A stretch of 45,952 nt of DNA, taken from the NCBI RefSeq assembly GCF_001179845.1, contig NZ_CVSB01000063.1:1-45952 (forward strand), given 5' to 3'. Shown one piece after another: positions 34,102 through 42,593 of the stretch. The translations under genes were made by a program, and so were the position numbers. The notes beneath the pieces are model-generated. The model worked only from the letters and a program-made list of their open reading frames with translations. It did no database searches and was not told the DNA's origin. This stretch comes from Candidatus Pelagibacter communis. GTDB taxonomy: Bacteria > Pseudomonadota > Alphaproteobacteria > Pelagibacterales > Pelagibacteraceae. Positions within the stretch are counted from its first letter, which is position 1; each line of letters starts with the position of its first letter.

Positions 34102-35104
34102 CTAAAATTTTATTTTAATTTGTTTTCTTTGTTTCAAAGAATTTGATGCAGCATTTGCTAAGATAAGAGCTCTTCTTCCATCCTCAAAACTAGATATAGG
34201 TTTATTTTTCTTTAATGTGTATCTTGCAAGTTCATCAAGCTGATGCCTGTAAGCATCAACATATCTATCAATAAAAAAATTAAGAAGAGGTTTTTTTTTG
34301 AGAAGTGTTATTTCTGTTAAATATTTCCGTCTCGTTTTCTTTTTTATTTCCAGATATTAACATGCCTTTAGATCCAAACAACTCCACTCTTTGATCATAG
34401 CCAAAACTACAATGTCTCGAATTGGTGATAATACATTGTACACCTTTTTTAGATCTTAAAATACATGAGGCAAGCTCATAATCTTTTATTTTATTAAATT
34501 TTTTGTCAGAAACATTACTTCCTGTTGAAAAAATGGAGTCTACTTCATCTTTTTCCAAATAAAATCTAACTAAATCAAAGTCATGTATCATCATGTCTTT
34601 AAATATACCTCCAGAAACTTTTAAATAATCTAAAGGAGGAGGGGCAGGATCTCTACTAGTAATTATAATTTTTTCTAGCTGTCCTATTTTTCCTTTTTGA
34701 AGTTCTTTTTTTAAAGAACTATGACCTGGATCATATCTTCTGTTAAATCCCAACTGAATTTTTGGATTCAGTTTTTTAATTTTTCTTAGGCATTTATTAA
34801 CTTTATCAATATTTAAATCTAAAGGTTTTTCACAAAAAATTACTTTTTTATACTTAGCGGCTTCCTCAATTAATTTGATATGTGTTGGTGTGCTTGATGC
34901 AATAAATATTAGATCTATATTTTTATCTTTGAAAGCAATTTTAGGATTGTTAATAGATGTTGAGTTAAATTTTTTCGATATTTTTTGATTAAGTTTTGTA
35001 TTTATATCAAAAGTATATTTTAAGTTAAAACTTTTATGAGAAAGTAAATTTTCAGCATGCATTTGACCAATTCTTCCAAGACCAATTAAAGCAACGTTAA
35101 TCAT
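34102..35104 (-). pseudogene. iolG: Inositol 2-dehydrogenase-like gene interrupted by a one-base frameshift
   Basis: Gfo/Idh/MocA-family oxidoreductase, nearest to IolG, which oxidises myo-inositol to inosose with NAD. The Rossmann start is INVALIGLGRIGQMHA, the catalytic Lys is in FCEKPLDL, and the C-terminal domain has GGIFKDMMIHDFDLVRFY. The open frame stops at 34280 right after an A9 tract (34299-34291 on the minus strand). Removing one A restores ...KKPLLNFFIDRYVDAYRHQL and continues to a stop at 34104-34102, giving about 333 residues with the expected family C-terminus. Either a sequencing error, a real lesion, or polymerase slippage could explain it. The gene overlaps the Gfo/Idh gene upstream by 4 bases. 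Confidence 0.85.
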
Positions 35105-36228
35105 AGCTTAACCCATTTTTTTGATTCGCTAGATTTTTTACATGCATTAATAAATTTAGCAGTTTCATATCCATCATCTTCATTAGGATAAAAAGTTCTT
35201 TTTTTTGATTTTAACGATTCAGCGAATTCTCTATAGATATTAGAAAAAGCATCCAAGTAACCCTCTGGATGACCAAATTTAATTCTAGAAAATTTTTTGG
35301 AAAAACTTGCATCATGAAATCCTCTTTCTAATATTCTAACAGCTCCTTTTGATGGATTAAATTTTAAATAAGTTGGATCATTTTGTATCCACTCTAAACT
35401 TCCTTTAGATCCAAAAATTCTTATTCTTAAACCATAAACCCCACCTCTTGCAGTACAACTTGTCCAAAACATTCCTTTTGCACCATTATCAAATTCAATT
35501 AATACTTTAGCGTTGTTATCCATTTTAACTGTTTTTGATACTTGAGTAATATCAGCAAAAACTTTTTTTGTTTTTAATCCAGACATATAACTGGCAAGAT
35601 GACAAGCATGAGACCCAAGCTCGTTTAGAACTGTTGAGACACCTACAATTTTGTTATCAAGTTTCCAACGAAACATCTTTCTAGAGTTTTTTTTATTTAT
35701 AGTTTTTCCTTCACTCCAGTCTTGAACATACTCAAAATTAACATCTTCTACTTTTCCAATTTTTCCTTTTTCAATTAATACTTTGGCTTCTCGAACCATC
35801 GGGTAAGCTGAATAATTATGTGTTAGAGCATATTTAATTTTTTTATTTTTTTTTATTTTATTAAATAAACTTTTGGCTTGTTTCAGATCAGCAGCAAAAG
35901 GTTTATCAGAAATAATATGAATGTTTTTATCAATAAATTTTTCAGCAATAATTTGATGACTTCCTGGTGGCGTCATTATTGACACAACATCAATTTTATC
36001 TTTTCGAAGACTTTCTTTGTTAGCCATAGTTAAATAATTTGAATAACATCTATCCTCACTAACACCGATGCTTTTTCCAAACGAAGTTGATTGTTTTGAA
36101 TTTCTTGAAAAAACTCCTGCTACAATTTCATATTTGTCATCAAACCTTGATGAAATTCTGTGCACGTGACCAATCCAAGAATTAGGTCCACCTCCAATGA
36201 TACCTAGTTTTAATTTTTTAGATTTCAT
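35101..36228 (-). CDS. Gfo/Idh/MocA-family oxidoreductase
   Basis: NAD(P)-dependent oxidoreductase of 375 residues. The dinucleotide loop is KLGIIGGGPNSWIGHVHRI, the catalytic Lys is in SDKPFAADL, and the C-terminal domain has LNELGSHACHLASYMSG. It is the longer, GGGPNSWIG-type group found beside inositol catabolism genes in alphaproteobacteria, so a substrate such as an inositol isomer or ketoinositol is likely but not proven. It is divergent from the inosose dehydratase-like gene (30 bases between starts) and overlaps iolG by four bases. Confidence 0.87.
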   Translation of the reverse strand: MKSKKLKLGIIGGGPNSWIGHVHRISSRFDDKYEIVAGVFSRNSKQSTSFGKSIGVSEDRCYSNYLTMANKESLRKDKIDVVSIMTPPGSHQIIAEKFIDKNIHIISDKPFAADLKQAKSLFNKIKKNKKIKYALTHNYSAYPMVREAKVLIEKGKIGKVEDVNFEYVQDWSEGKTINKKNSRKMFRWKLDNKIVGVSTVLNELGSHACHLASYMSGLKTKKVFADITQVSKTVKMDNNAKVLIEFDNGAKGMFWTSCTARGGVYGLRIRIFGSKGSLEWIQNDPTYLKFNPSKGAVRILERGFHDASFSKKFSRIKFGHPEGYLDAFSNIYREFAESLKSKKRTFYPNEDDGYETAKFINACKKSSESKKWVKL

Positions 36229-36258
36229 TTTTAAAACTTATATATATAAGACTTATTT

Positions 36259-37161
36259 ATGTCAGTAAAATTAGGAATAGCACCGATTGCATGGAGTAAT
36301 GATGACATGCCAGAACTAGGAGGTGATACTTCTTTGGAACAATGCTTGTCAGAAGCAAATCAGGCAGGTTTTATAGGAATTGAGTCTGGAGGAAAATTTC
36401 CTAAAACATCTGAGGAGTTAATACCTAAATTAAAAGAGTTTAATTTAAATCTTTGTTCAGGTTGGTATGGAGCAAACTTAAGAAAAAATAGCATTACTGA
36501 GGAAAAAAATTTAATTCAAGATCAGCTAAAATTATTTAAAGATTGCAATTCACCTTGTATGGTTTTTGCTGAAGTTTCAGGCTCAATTCAAGGAGATCCA
36601 GACAGAAAACTTTCTACAAGACCAAAAATGGATCTTGACGAAGCTAAAGAATACTATTCAAAAATTTCTGAAATGGGTAAATATTTAGAGGATGAAGGAA
36701 TGCCTCTTGCTTACCATCATCACATGGGAACTGTTATAGAAACTGAGGAAGATACCATAAGATTGTTAGAAAATACTGATGATAGTGTTAAACTTACTTT
36801 AGATACTGGCCATATGTTATTTGCTCAGGGCAATTCTCTAAAAATTTTAAAAGATTTTAGTGAAAGACTTATTCATATGCACTGCAAAGATATTAGAAAA
36901 TATGTTTTAGAAAAATCTTTGAAAGAAGATTTAAGTTTTAGAGGAGCATTTTTAGAGGGTGCTTTTACAGTGCCTGGAGATGGCTGTATTGATTACAAAC
37001 CACTATTTGATGTATTAAAAGAAAAAAACTATTCAGGTTGGTTGGTGGTTGAAGCTGAGCAAGATCCAGCAAAAGCAAATCCGTTTGAATATGCAAAGAT
37101 TGGTTATAAATATTTAACTGAAACCTTAAATAGCTGCAATATAGAGATTTTTAAAAATTGA
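36259..37161 (+). CDS. iolE: Inosose dehydratase-like TIM-barrel protein
   Basis: Protein of 300 residues of the xylose isomerase-like TIM barrel superfamily, nearest to IolE (2-keto-myo-inositol dehydratase). The opening KLGIAPIAWSNDDMPELGGD is typical of IolE; metal ligands are plausible as Glu in MPLAYHHHMGT and VIETEEDT, LTLDTGHMLF, HMHCKDI and WLVVEAEQDP. It would act after the two oxidoreductases in inositol breakdown. The stop is adjacent to that of the converging gene at 37162. Confidence 0.82.
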   Translation: MSVKLGIAPIAWSNDDMPELGGDTSLEQCLSEANQAGFIGIESGGKFPKTSEELIPKLKEFNLNLCSGWYGANLRKNSITEEKNLIQDQLKLFKDCNSPCMVFAEVSGSIQGDPDRKLSTRPKMDLDEAKEYYSKISEMGKYLEDEGMPLAYHHHMGTVIETEEDTIRLLENTDDSVKLTLDTGHMLFAQGNSLKILKDFSERLIHMHCKDIRKYVLEKSLKEDLSFRGAFLEGAFTVPGDGCIDYKPLFDVLKEKNYSGWLVVEAEQDPAKANPFEYAKIGYKYLTETLNSCNIEIFKN

Positions 37162-37662
37162 TTATCTATAAATAGAAGTAAGTTCGTTGTTTCCTGCTGC
37201 AACACAAGGTGATTTAAAACAAGTACCAACAATCCACTCTGAACCCGGATCAGGTAAAAAATTCGAAGACATTACAAAGATCACTCCCATTTCGACGGCT
37301 TGACCAGCTTTACCTTCGGCTTTTATTCTTGGATCAGGATCAGTTTTTACTTTTGAGTCATCAGAAAATGGATTTTCTATCTTTAAATTTTCGTTAATAT
37401 ATTCTACAACTTTATCAGCTATCCATTCACCATTACATGGGTCACCCCAAACAGTGAATTTACCCTCATCATTATTTCCGCATTTATTTATTTCATCATT
37501 AATTAGATCAACAACCTTGTTGTGATTTTCTTTTACTAAATTAGCTTTAGCTTCAACTGCTGGCCTTGTGCTTGCTGTCCAAATTAACATTCCAACTACA
37601 AAAATTGCTGATGCAGATACTAAAAACTCTAAAAAACCAAAATTCTTGAAATTAATTTTCAT
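37162..37662 (-). CDS. Unknown exported protein with pilin-like N-terminus
   Basis: I do not recognise a named family. The protein has 166 residues: a short basic start (MKINFKNFGF), one hydrophobic helix (about residues 10-30) and a polar domain with two Cys pairs (61 and 76; 148 and 153) that could form disulfides outside the cytoplasm. The GFLEFLVSA start of the helix resembles a type IV prepilin cleavage site, but the Glu is at +3 rather than +5. The helix runs on into a charged alpha segment (AVEAKANLVKENHNKVVDLIN) as pilins do. It starts one base after the dehydrogenase stop. Confidence 0.6.
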   Translation of the reverse strand: MKINFKNFGFLEFLVSASAIFVVGMLIWTASTRPAVEAKANLVKENHNKVVDLINDEINKCGNNDEGKFTVWGDPCNGEWIADKVVEYINENLKIENPFSDDSKVKTDPDPRIKAEGKAGQAVEMGVIFVMSSNFLPDPGSEWIVGTCFKSPCVAAGNNELTSIYR

Positions 37663-38628
37663 TTATAATTTTACAGTCTTTGATTTTTCCAACTTTTTAT
37701 CAAAAAAATCAATAATATTTTGAATAGTTTCTTTTCCCATTCTTGTCATGCATTCCTCAGTGAATGCAGCAGTGTGTGGGCTTAAAAATACTTTATTATT
37801 TTTAAGCAAAGGATTATTTGGATCAGGTGGCTCAATTTCAAAAACATCTAAACCAGCTCCAAGAATTAAATTTTCATTTAAAGCTTTATCTAGATCAATT
37901 TCATTTATAACCCCACCTCTTGCAGCATTGATTATAATACAATTTTTTTTCATATCTTTTAATAAATCATAATTGATAATATTCTTAGTTTTTTCATTAA
38001 GTGGCACATGAAGGGATATAGCATCCATGCTTTTTGAGGCATCTTCTAAACTATCTACTTTTATACCGCCGTGTTTTTCAATTATCTCTTTAGATACAAA
38101 TGGATCATAGACAAAAACTTTCATTTCAAATCCCAGACATCTTTTTATTAAAGCCTGCCCAATACGACCAAATCCAGCAATCAATATATTTTTATTCCAC
38201 AATTCAACAGTTTTGGGCAATTTATTTCGGTCATTGAATTTACCACTTTTAACAGTTTCATCGTACATATTTCCTTTTTTGGAAATATTTAGCAGCATAA
38301 ACATTACATGCTCAGCTACTGCTACTGCATTTGCAGTTGCTGTTATCGCAAGAGTGATATTATTTTTTTTAGTGCTCTCTAAGTCTATATTGTCATAACC
38401 AACACCATGTCTTGAAATAATTTTTAATTTAGTTGAACCTTCTATAACTTCACCAGTAAGTTTTGCAGTCCTGATAGAAATACCATCACAATCCTTTATC
38501 TTGGATTTTAAAAATTCGTTATCTGTATTTTCTACTATTTCAAATTCATAATCAGAATTATCTTCTAATAATTTTATACCAGCAGTGTGAATAGGCTGAA
38601 TAATTAAAATTTTTTTTTTACTACTCAT
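37663..38628 (-). CDS. D-isomer specific 2-hydroxyacid dehydrogenase (phosphoglycerate dehydrogenase-like)
   Basis: NAD-dependent dehydrogenase of 321 residues. NAD loop AGFGRIGQALIKRCLGF, active-site Arg in INAARGGVINE, Glu in DVFEIEPPD, and His in FLSPHTAAFTEECMTRMG. It lacks the regulatory C-terminal ACT domain of long SerA, so it may be a general 2-hydroxyacid dehydrogenase acting on a product of the nearby kinase pathway; the substrate is unknown. It is 59 bases downstream of dhaK and just upstream of the pilin-like gene. Confidence 0.87.
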   Translation of the reverse strand: MSSKKKILIIQPIHTAGIKLLEDNSDYEFEIVENTDNEFLKSKIKDCDGISIRTAKLTGEVIEGSTKLKIISRHGVGYDNIDLESTKKNNITLAITATANAVAVAEHVMFMLLNISKKGNMYDETVKSGKFNDRNKLPKTVELWNKNILIAGFGRIGQALIKRCLGFEMKVFVYDPFVSKEIIEKHGGIKVDSLEDASKSMDAISLHVPLNEKTKNIINYDLLKDMKKNCIIINAARGGVINEIDLDKALNENLILGAGLDVFEIEPPDPNNPLLKNNKVFLSPHTAAFTEECMTRMGKETIQNIIDFFDKKLEKSKTVKL

Positions 38629-38687
38629 AGTTCAGTTTTAATAAGGACTTTTTAATACGAAAATTAATTAAAAATGTAAATTACTTT

Positions 38688-39680
38688 TTACATACCCCAA
38701 CGCATAGCTGCAGTATGTACAGGTGCATCCCAATTTTTTAAAATTTCATCATCACATTTTAGGAGTGTTATAGATGCTCCTTGCATTTCAAGTGATGTAC
38801 AATAATTACCAACTAAACTTCTTGTGATTTCAATACCTTTAGATTTTAACATTTCACAAGCATCATCGTATACTAAATATAATTCAGTAAGAGGAGTTCC
38901 ACCCATACCATTTACAAATAGAAGGGTCTTTTCATTTTTTTGTGGTTTTAAATCATCAAGTATAGCTTCCAACATATTATTAACTATTGTTTTTGATGGT
39001 TGAATTTTTTCTCTCTTTCTTCCAGGTTCACCGTGTATACCTACTCCAAATTCCATTTCATCATTTCCAATATTAAAAGTTGGTTTTCCTGCAGCAGGAA
39101 CTGTGCAACTAGTAAAAGCAACACCCATAGTTCCAGAGTTTTTGTTTACTTTTTCACCAAGTTTTTTACATTCTTCTAAAGAACCTCCATTCTCAGCAAG
39201 TGATCCAACAATCTTTTCGACCAAAACTGTTGCAGCTACACCTCTTCTACCAGTTGTGAACGTAGAGTCTTCAACAGCCACATCGTCATTAGTAATGATA
39301 CTGTCATTTTTACCTGAGTACATTTCTGCACCCATTTGAAAATTCATAATATCCCCAGAATAATTTTTAACTATGAACAAAACACCAGCACCGCTATCCA
39401 CATGTTCAGCAGCTGCTTGCATTTGGTCTGGAGTAGGTGCTGAAAAAACAAAACCTGGACATGCTGCATCTAGCATTCCATGACCAACAAAACCACCGTG
39501 CATCGGTTCGTGTCCACTTCCTCCACCTGAAATTAAAGATACTTTTCCTTCTTTGGTTTTTGTCTTTCTAGAAATGAAGTTTGGTTCAAAATTTACTTTA
39601 ATTATATCACTATGCGCTTTACCAAATCCATTAAGACTTTCTTTTAAAAAATCATCAACATTATTTATAAATTTTTTCAT
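38688..39680 (-). CDS. dhaK: Dihydroxyacetone kinase subunit DhaK-like
   Basis: Substrate-binding subunit of a two-part ketose kinase; 330 residues. Core: SLISGGGSGHEPMHGGFVGHGML, VLFIVKNYSGDIMNFQ, and the His that forms the hemiaminal bond with the carbonyl of the substrate in GIHGEPGRKR (about residue 216; 218 in E. coli DhaK). LVNGMGGTPLTELYLV follows. Dihydroxyacetone is the default substrate, but tetrulose and other short ketoses use the same fold. The ribosome site AGGAGG is strong. It lies eight bases after dhaL. Confidence 0.92.
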   Translation of the reverse strand: MKKFINNVDDFLKESLNGFGKAHSDIIKVNFEPNFISRKTKTKEGKVSLISGGGSGHEPMHGGFVGHGMLDAACPGFVFSAPTPDQMQAAAEHVDSGAGVLFIVKNYSGDIMNFQMGAEMYSGKNDSIITNDDVAVEDSTFTTGRRGVAATVLVEKIVGSLAENGGSLEECKKLGEKVNKNSGTMGVAFTSCTVPAAGKPTFNIGNDEMEFGVGIHGEPGRKREKIQPSKTIVNNMLEAILDDLKPQKNEKTLLFVNGMGGTPLTELYLVYDDACEMLKSKGIEITRSLVGNYCTSLEMQGASITLLKCDDEILKNWDAPVHTAAMRWGM

Positions 39681-39688
39681 ATTTCCTC

Positions 39689-40318
39689 CTATTTATTAAT
39701 TAGTGATTTGCATATTGTATCGATTATAAGTTGTGATGAACGAGCCCCTGGATCTATATGACCTTTGGCACGTTCTCCTAAAAATGAAGCTCTACCTTTA
39801 GTAGCAAGCATGTCTTTTGTTGCTAACATTCTATCTTCAGCAATTTTTGTTATCTCACTTAACCCTTCTTTCATATCCGTATTACTACTTTTTAATTCAT
39901 TAAGTTTTTCTGATACTGGAATTAAAACATCCATCATTGTTTTTTCTCCAATATCAGCTTTTCCTCTTTCCTTCATTGCATTAATTCCCGTTATAACCAT
40001 TTCACATGCTTTTTTAAAATCTATATCTTTATCTAGATCTGGTGTTTTAGCCATAGACATAAAGAAAGTTCCAAACAAAGCTCCTGAAGAGCCACCAATA
40101 CCTGACAAGACTTTCATAGCAATCATATTTAAACCTTTTTGTAAGGGCAGATTTTTAATATCATCTTCAAGCTCAACTACTAACTTAAGACCTCTTTGCA
40201 CATTAAATATATGATCCCCATCTCCAATATTTTGATCTAGTGCTTCAATTTCTGCTGCATTTTCATCAATAACTATTTGAATATTTTTTGCTTGAGAAAT
40301 TAAAAAATTAACGCTCAT
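39689..40318 (-). CDS. dhaL: Dihydroxyacetone kinase subunit DhaL-like
   Basis: Nucleotide-binding subunit that phosphorylates the ketose on DhaK. The Mg-nucleotide Asp cluster is DQNIGDGDHIFNVQRG, followed by GGSSGALFGTFF and the C-terminal DPGARSSQLI. ATG 40318 is chosen (209 residues, E. coli DhaL 210): AAAGGA lies just upstream, and the longer start at 40342 adds eight residues inside the preceding gene. It overlaps the ATPase gene by 11 bases. No dhaM is present, so the phosphoryl source (a PTS relay or ATP) is open. Confidence 0.9.
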   Translation of the reverse strand: MSVNFLISQAKNIQIVIDENAAEIEALDQNIGDGDHIFNVQRGLKLVVELEDDIKNLPLQKGLNMIAMKVLSGIGGSSGALFGTFFMSMAKTPDLDKDIDFKKACEMVITGINAMKERGKADIGEKTMMDVLIPVSEKLNELKSSNTDMKEGLSEITKIAEDRMLATKDMLATKGRASFLGERAKGHIDPGARSSQLIIDTICKSLINK

Positions 40319-41318
40319 GTATCCTTTGGTCTCCGTTATCAAATTTTAAAACTTTATTCGTATTAATGTCAAAATTAATTTTTTCATTAATTGATGACTT
40401 ATAGCTACCCTGAATTGAAGCTAATATTTCATTGTCTTGAAAATTAATAGCTACCACAGTCTCTGAACCTAAATTTTCTATAGAAATAACCTTTCCTTCG
40501 TATGGTCCATCACCTAACTCTATATTTTCTGGTCTAAGTCCAATTTTTGGTATGTTGTTGTCTAGTTTAAATAAAGAACCAGGTAAAATATTTATTTTTG
40601 GTGACCCCAATCTTTGGGATACATAAATTGAATTTGGATTTTCATAAATTTCTTCAGGAGTTCCAATTTGAACAATTTTGCCCTCTTTTAAGACTCCAAT
40701 TTTATCTGCCAATGTTGTTGCTTCAGCCTGATCATGTGTAACATACAATATAGTAGCATTTAGATTTAATTGAATATTTTTTAATTCAACTCTAAGGGTT
40801 TCTCTTAGTTTAGCATCTAATGAGGATAGTGGTTCATCCATTAAATAAATATTTGGTTCACGAACTAGAGCTCTACCAATAGCCACCCTTTGCATTTCTC
40901 CACCAGAAAGTTCAGTTGCTTTATTTTTTAATTTATTTGTAATTTTGAGCATTTCAGCAATTTTCTCTACTTTATTTTTTATTTCTTCCTCAGGAAGTTT
41001 TCTCATTGGAGACCTCAAAGGAAAAGCAAGATTTTCATAAACAGTATAATGAGGATAAAGAGAGTATTGTTGAAAAACAAAAGACACATCTCTTGAAGCA
41101 GGTTGATCATGAGTTATATTTTCATCGTTGAATAATACATCTCCAGAATCAATTTTTTCTAAACCGGCTATACATCTAAGCGTTGTAGTTTTTCCAGCAC
41201 CAGATGGACCCAGTAATACAAAAAATTGGCCATCTTCAATTGTAAGATTTATATCCTCCAAAGCTTTAATTTTTTTATTATAAGTCTTAAATAATTTTTT
41301 TAATTCTACTTTTGCCAT
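40308..41318 (-). CDS. CUT1 ABC transporter ATPase, second copy
   Basis: ATPase of 336 residues with MalK/UgpC layout: Walker A GPSGAGKTT, Q-loop FVFQQYSLYPHYTV, signature LSGGEMQRVAIGRAL, Walker B IYLMDEPLSSLDAKL, H-loop YVTHDQAEA, then a C-terminal OB-fold region (NILPGSLFKL, GLRPENIELGDGP). It is distinct from the ATPase encoded just upstream, so the pump is probably a heterodimer at the ATPase level. The gene before it ends on the same base as this one starts. Confidence 0.92.
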   Translation of the reverse strand: MAKVELKKLFKTYNKKIKALEDINLTIEDGQFFVLLGPSGAGKTTTLRCIAGLEKIDSGDVLFNDENITHDQPASRDVSFVFQQYSLYPHYTVYENLAFPLRSPMRKLPEEEIKNKVEKIAEMLKITNKLKNKATELSGGEMQRVAIGRALVREPNIYLMDEPLSSLDAKLRETLRVELKNIQLNLNATILYVTHDQAEATTLADKIGVLKEGKIVQIGTPEEIYENPNSIYVSQRLGSPKINILPGSLFKLDNNIPKIGLRPENIELGDGPYEGKVISIENLGSETVVAINFQDNEILASIQGSYKSSINEKINFDINTNKVLKFDNGDQRIHER

Positions 41319-42400
41319 TATTTTATAAATTCACTATTTAAAGATTTGTCCGTTTGACCGTCAAAAATAATAATATTATTATTTAAAGGTTTAACCTGCA
41401 CATTTTCATTTAATTTAACGTTAATAGAAATATCTGTTTTAACTTTAATTTCACCTAAACTTGTTTTAACTGTAATTATTTTTCTTGATCCTAAATACTC
41501 TACTCCAAAAACTGAACCTTTTAGACCCTCATTATTGTTTAAAGTTAAATTTTCTGGACGTATACCAAAGAAATTTTTACTTCCTTTTGATTCCTCAAGT
41601 TGTTTGGGAATATCAAATTTAGCTCCTTCGATATTTACAAATGATTGATCTTTAGAAATTCCCTCATTAACTTCAAAAAAGTTCATACCTGGAGATCCTA
41701 TAAATGAGGCCACAAATTTAGTTTTAGGTTTATTGTAAATAATATTAGGCTCATCAGCTTGTAATATTTCACCACCATCCATAACTGCAATTCGGTCAGC
41801 TAATGACATTGCTTCTAACTGATCATGAGTTACATAAACTGTGGTTGCTCCAATATCTAAATGTAGTTTTTTTAATTCTAGACACATTAATTCTCTAAAT
41901 TCAGCATCCAAAGTTCCCAATGGCTCGTCCATTAAAAATGCTTTTGGTCTTCTAACTAGTGCTCTACCTAAAGCTACCCGCTGTCTATCACCTCCTGAAA
42001 GTGAGGAAATGTTAGAATTTAAAATGTGATCAATTCTTAAAAGTTTTGCTGCTTCTTCAACTCGATTTTTGATATCACTTTTTTTATAACCCTGCATTTT
42101 TAGAGGAAATGATAAGTTATTTCTTACATTCATGTGTGGATAAAGGGCAAATAATTGAAAAACAAAAGCTATATCTCTTTCTGATGCTCTTAACATTCCT
42201 ACCTCTTCATCTCCAAGATATATCTCACCAGATGTAGGTAATTCTAATCCTGCAATCATTCGAAGTGTTGTAGTCTTTCCACAACCAGATGGTCCAAGTA
42301 AAACAAAGAACTCTTTATCATTTATCGTTAAATTAGAATTTTTAACTGCAGTAAAATCGCCAAATGATTTTTGTAAATTTACTATTTTAATTTGAGACAT
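41318..42400 (-). CDS. CUT1 ABC transporter ATPase, first copy
   Basis: ATPase of 360 residues of the MalK/UgpC type: Walker A GPSGCGKTT, Q-loop FVFQLFALYPHMNV, signature LSGGDRQRVALGRALV, Walker B AFLMDEPLGTLDAEF, and H-loop YVTHDQLEA. The C-terminal OB-fold has FFGIRPENLTLN. The signature reads GGDRQ, against GGEMQ in the partner, so the two copies are separate subfamilies. It overlaps both neighbours by one to a few bases. Confidence 0.92.
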   Translation of the reverse strand: MSQIKIVNLQKSFGDFTAVKNSNLTINDKEFFVLLGPSGCGKTTTLRMIAGLELPTSGEIYLGDEEVGMLRASERDIAFVFQLFALYPHMNVRNNLSFPLKMQGYKKSDIKNRVEEAAKLLRIDHILNSNISSLSGGDRQRVALGRALVRRPKAFLMDEPLGTLDAEFRELMCLELKKLHLDIGATTVYVTHDQLEAMSLADRIAVMDGGEILQADEPNIIYNKPKTKFVASFIGSPGMNFFEVNEGISKDQSFVNIEGAKFDIPKQLEESKGSKNFFGIRPENLTLNNNEGLKGSVFGVEYLGSRKIITVKTSLGEIKVKTDISINVKLNENVQVKPLNNNIIIFDGQTDKSLNSEFIK

Positions 42401-42401
42401 A

Positions 42402-42593
42402 TTAATCCGGAAAGTGGCTTGTGATTATGAAACCTATAGTTCCTACTAAAATTACAATAAAAGAATAAGTAAACATCCACATTGCAAACGGTTGTAACAA
42501 CATGAAAACTCCAATTAAAATTAGTATCGTTGATAAGTTTTCCCAATAAACTCTTCTAAATATTTTTCGCATTAATGACTTTTCTTCTTGCAT
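42402..42593 (-). CDS. Small two-helix membrane protein in ABC transporter operon
   Basis: Protein of 63 residues that I do not recognise. It has a basic start (QEEKSLMRKIFRRVYW) and two hydrophobic helices (STILILIGVFMLLQPFAMWM and SFIVILVGTIGFIIT), ending SHFPD. ATG 42593 shares its first base with the permease stop (TAATG); a longer in-frame start lies inside the permease gene and would add unrelated residues. It sits between permease and ATPase genes, so it is a likely accessory subunit. A comparable small integral protein occurs near the rhizobial glycerol transporter operon, but I see no clear similarity to it. Confidence 0.75.
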   Translation of the reverse strand: MQEEKSLMRKIFRRVYWENLSTILILIGVFMLLQPFAMWMFTYSFIVILVGTIGFIITSHFPD

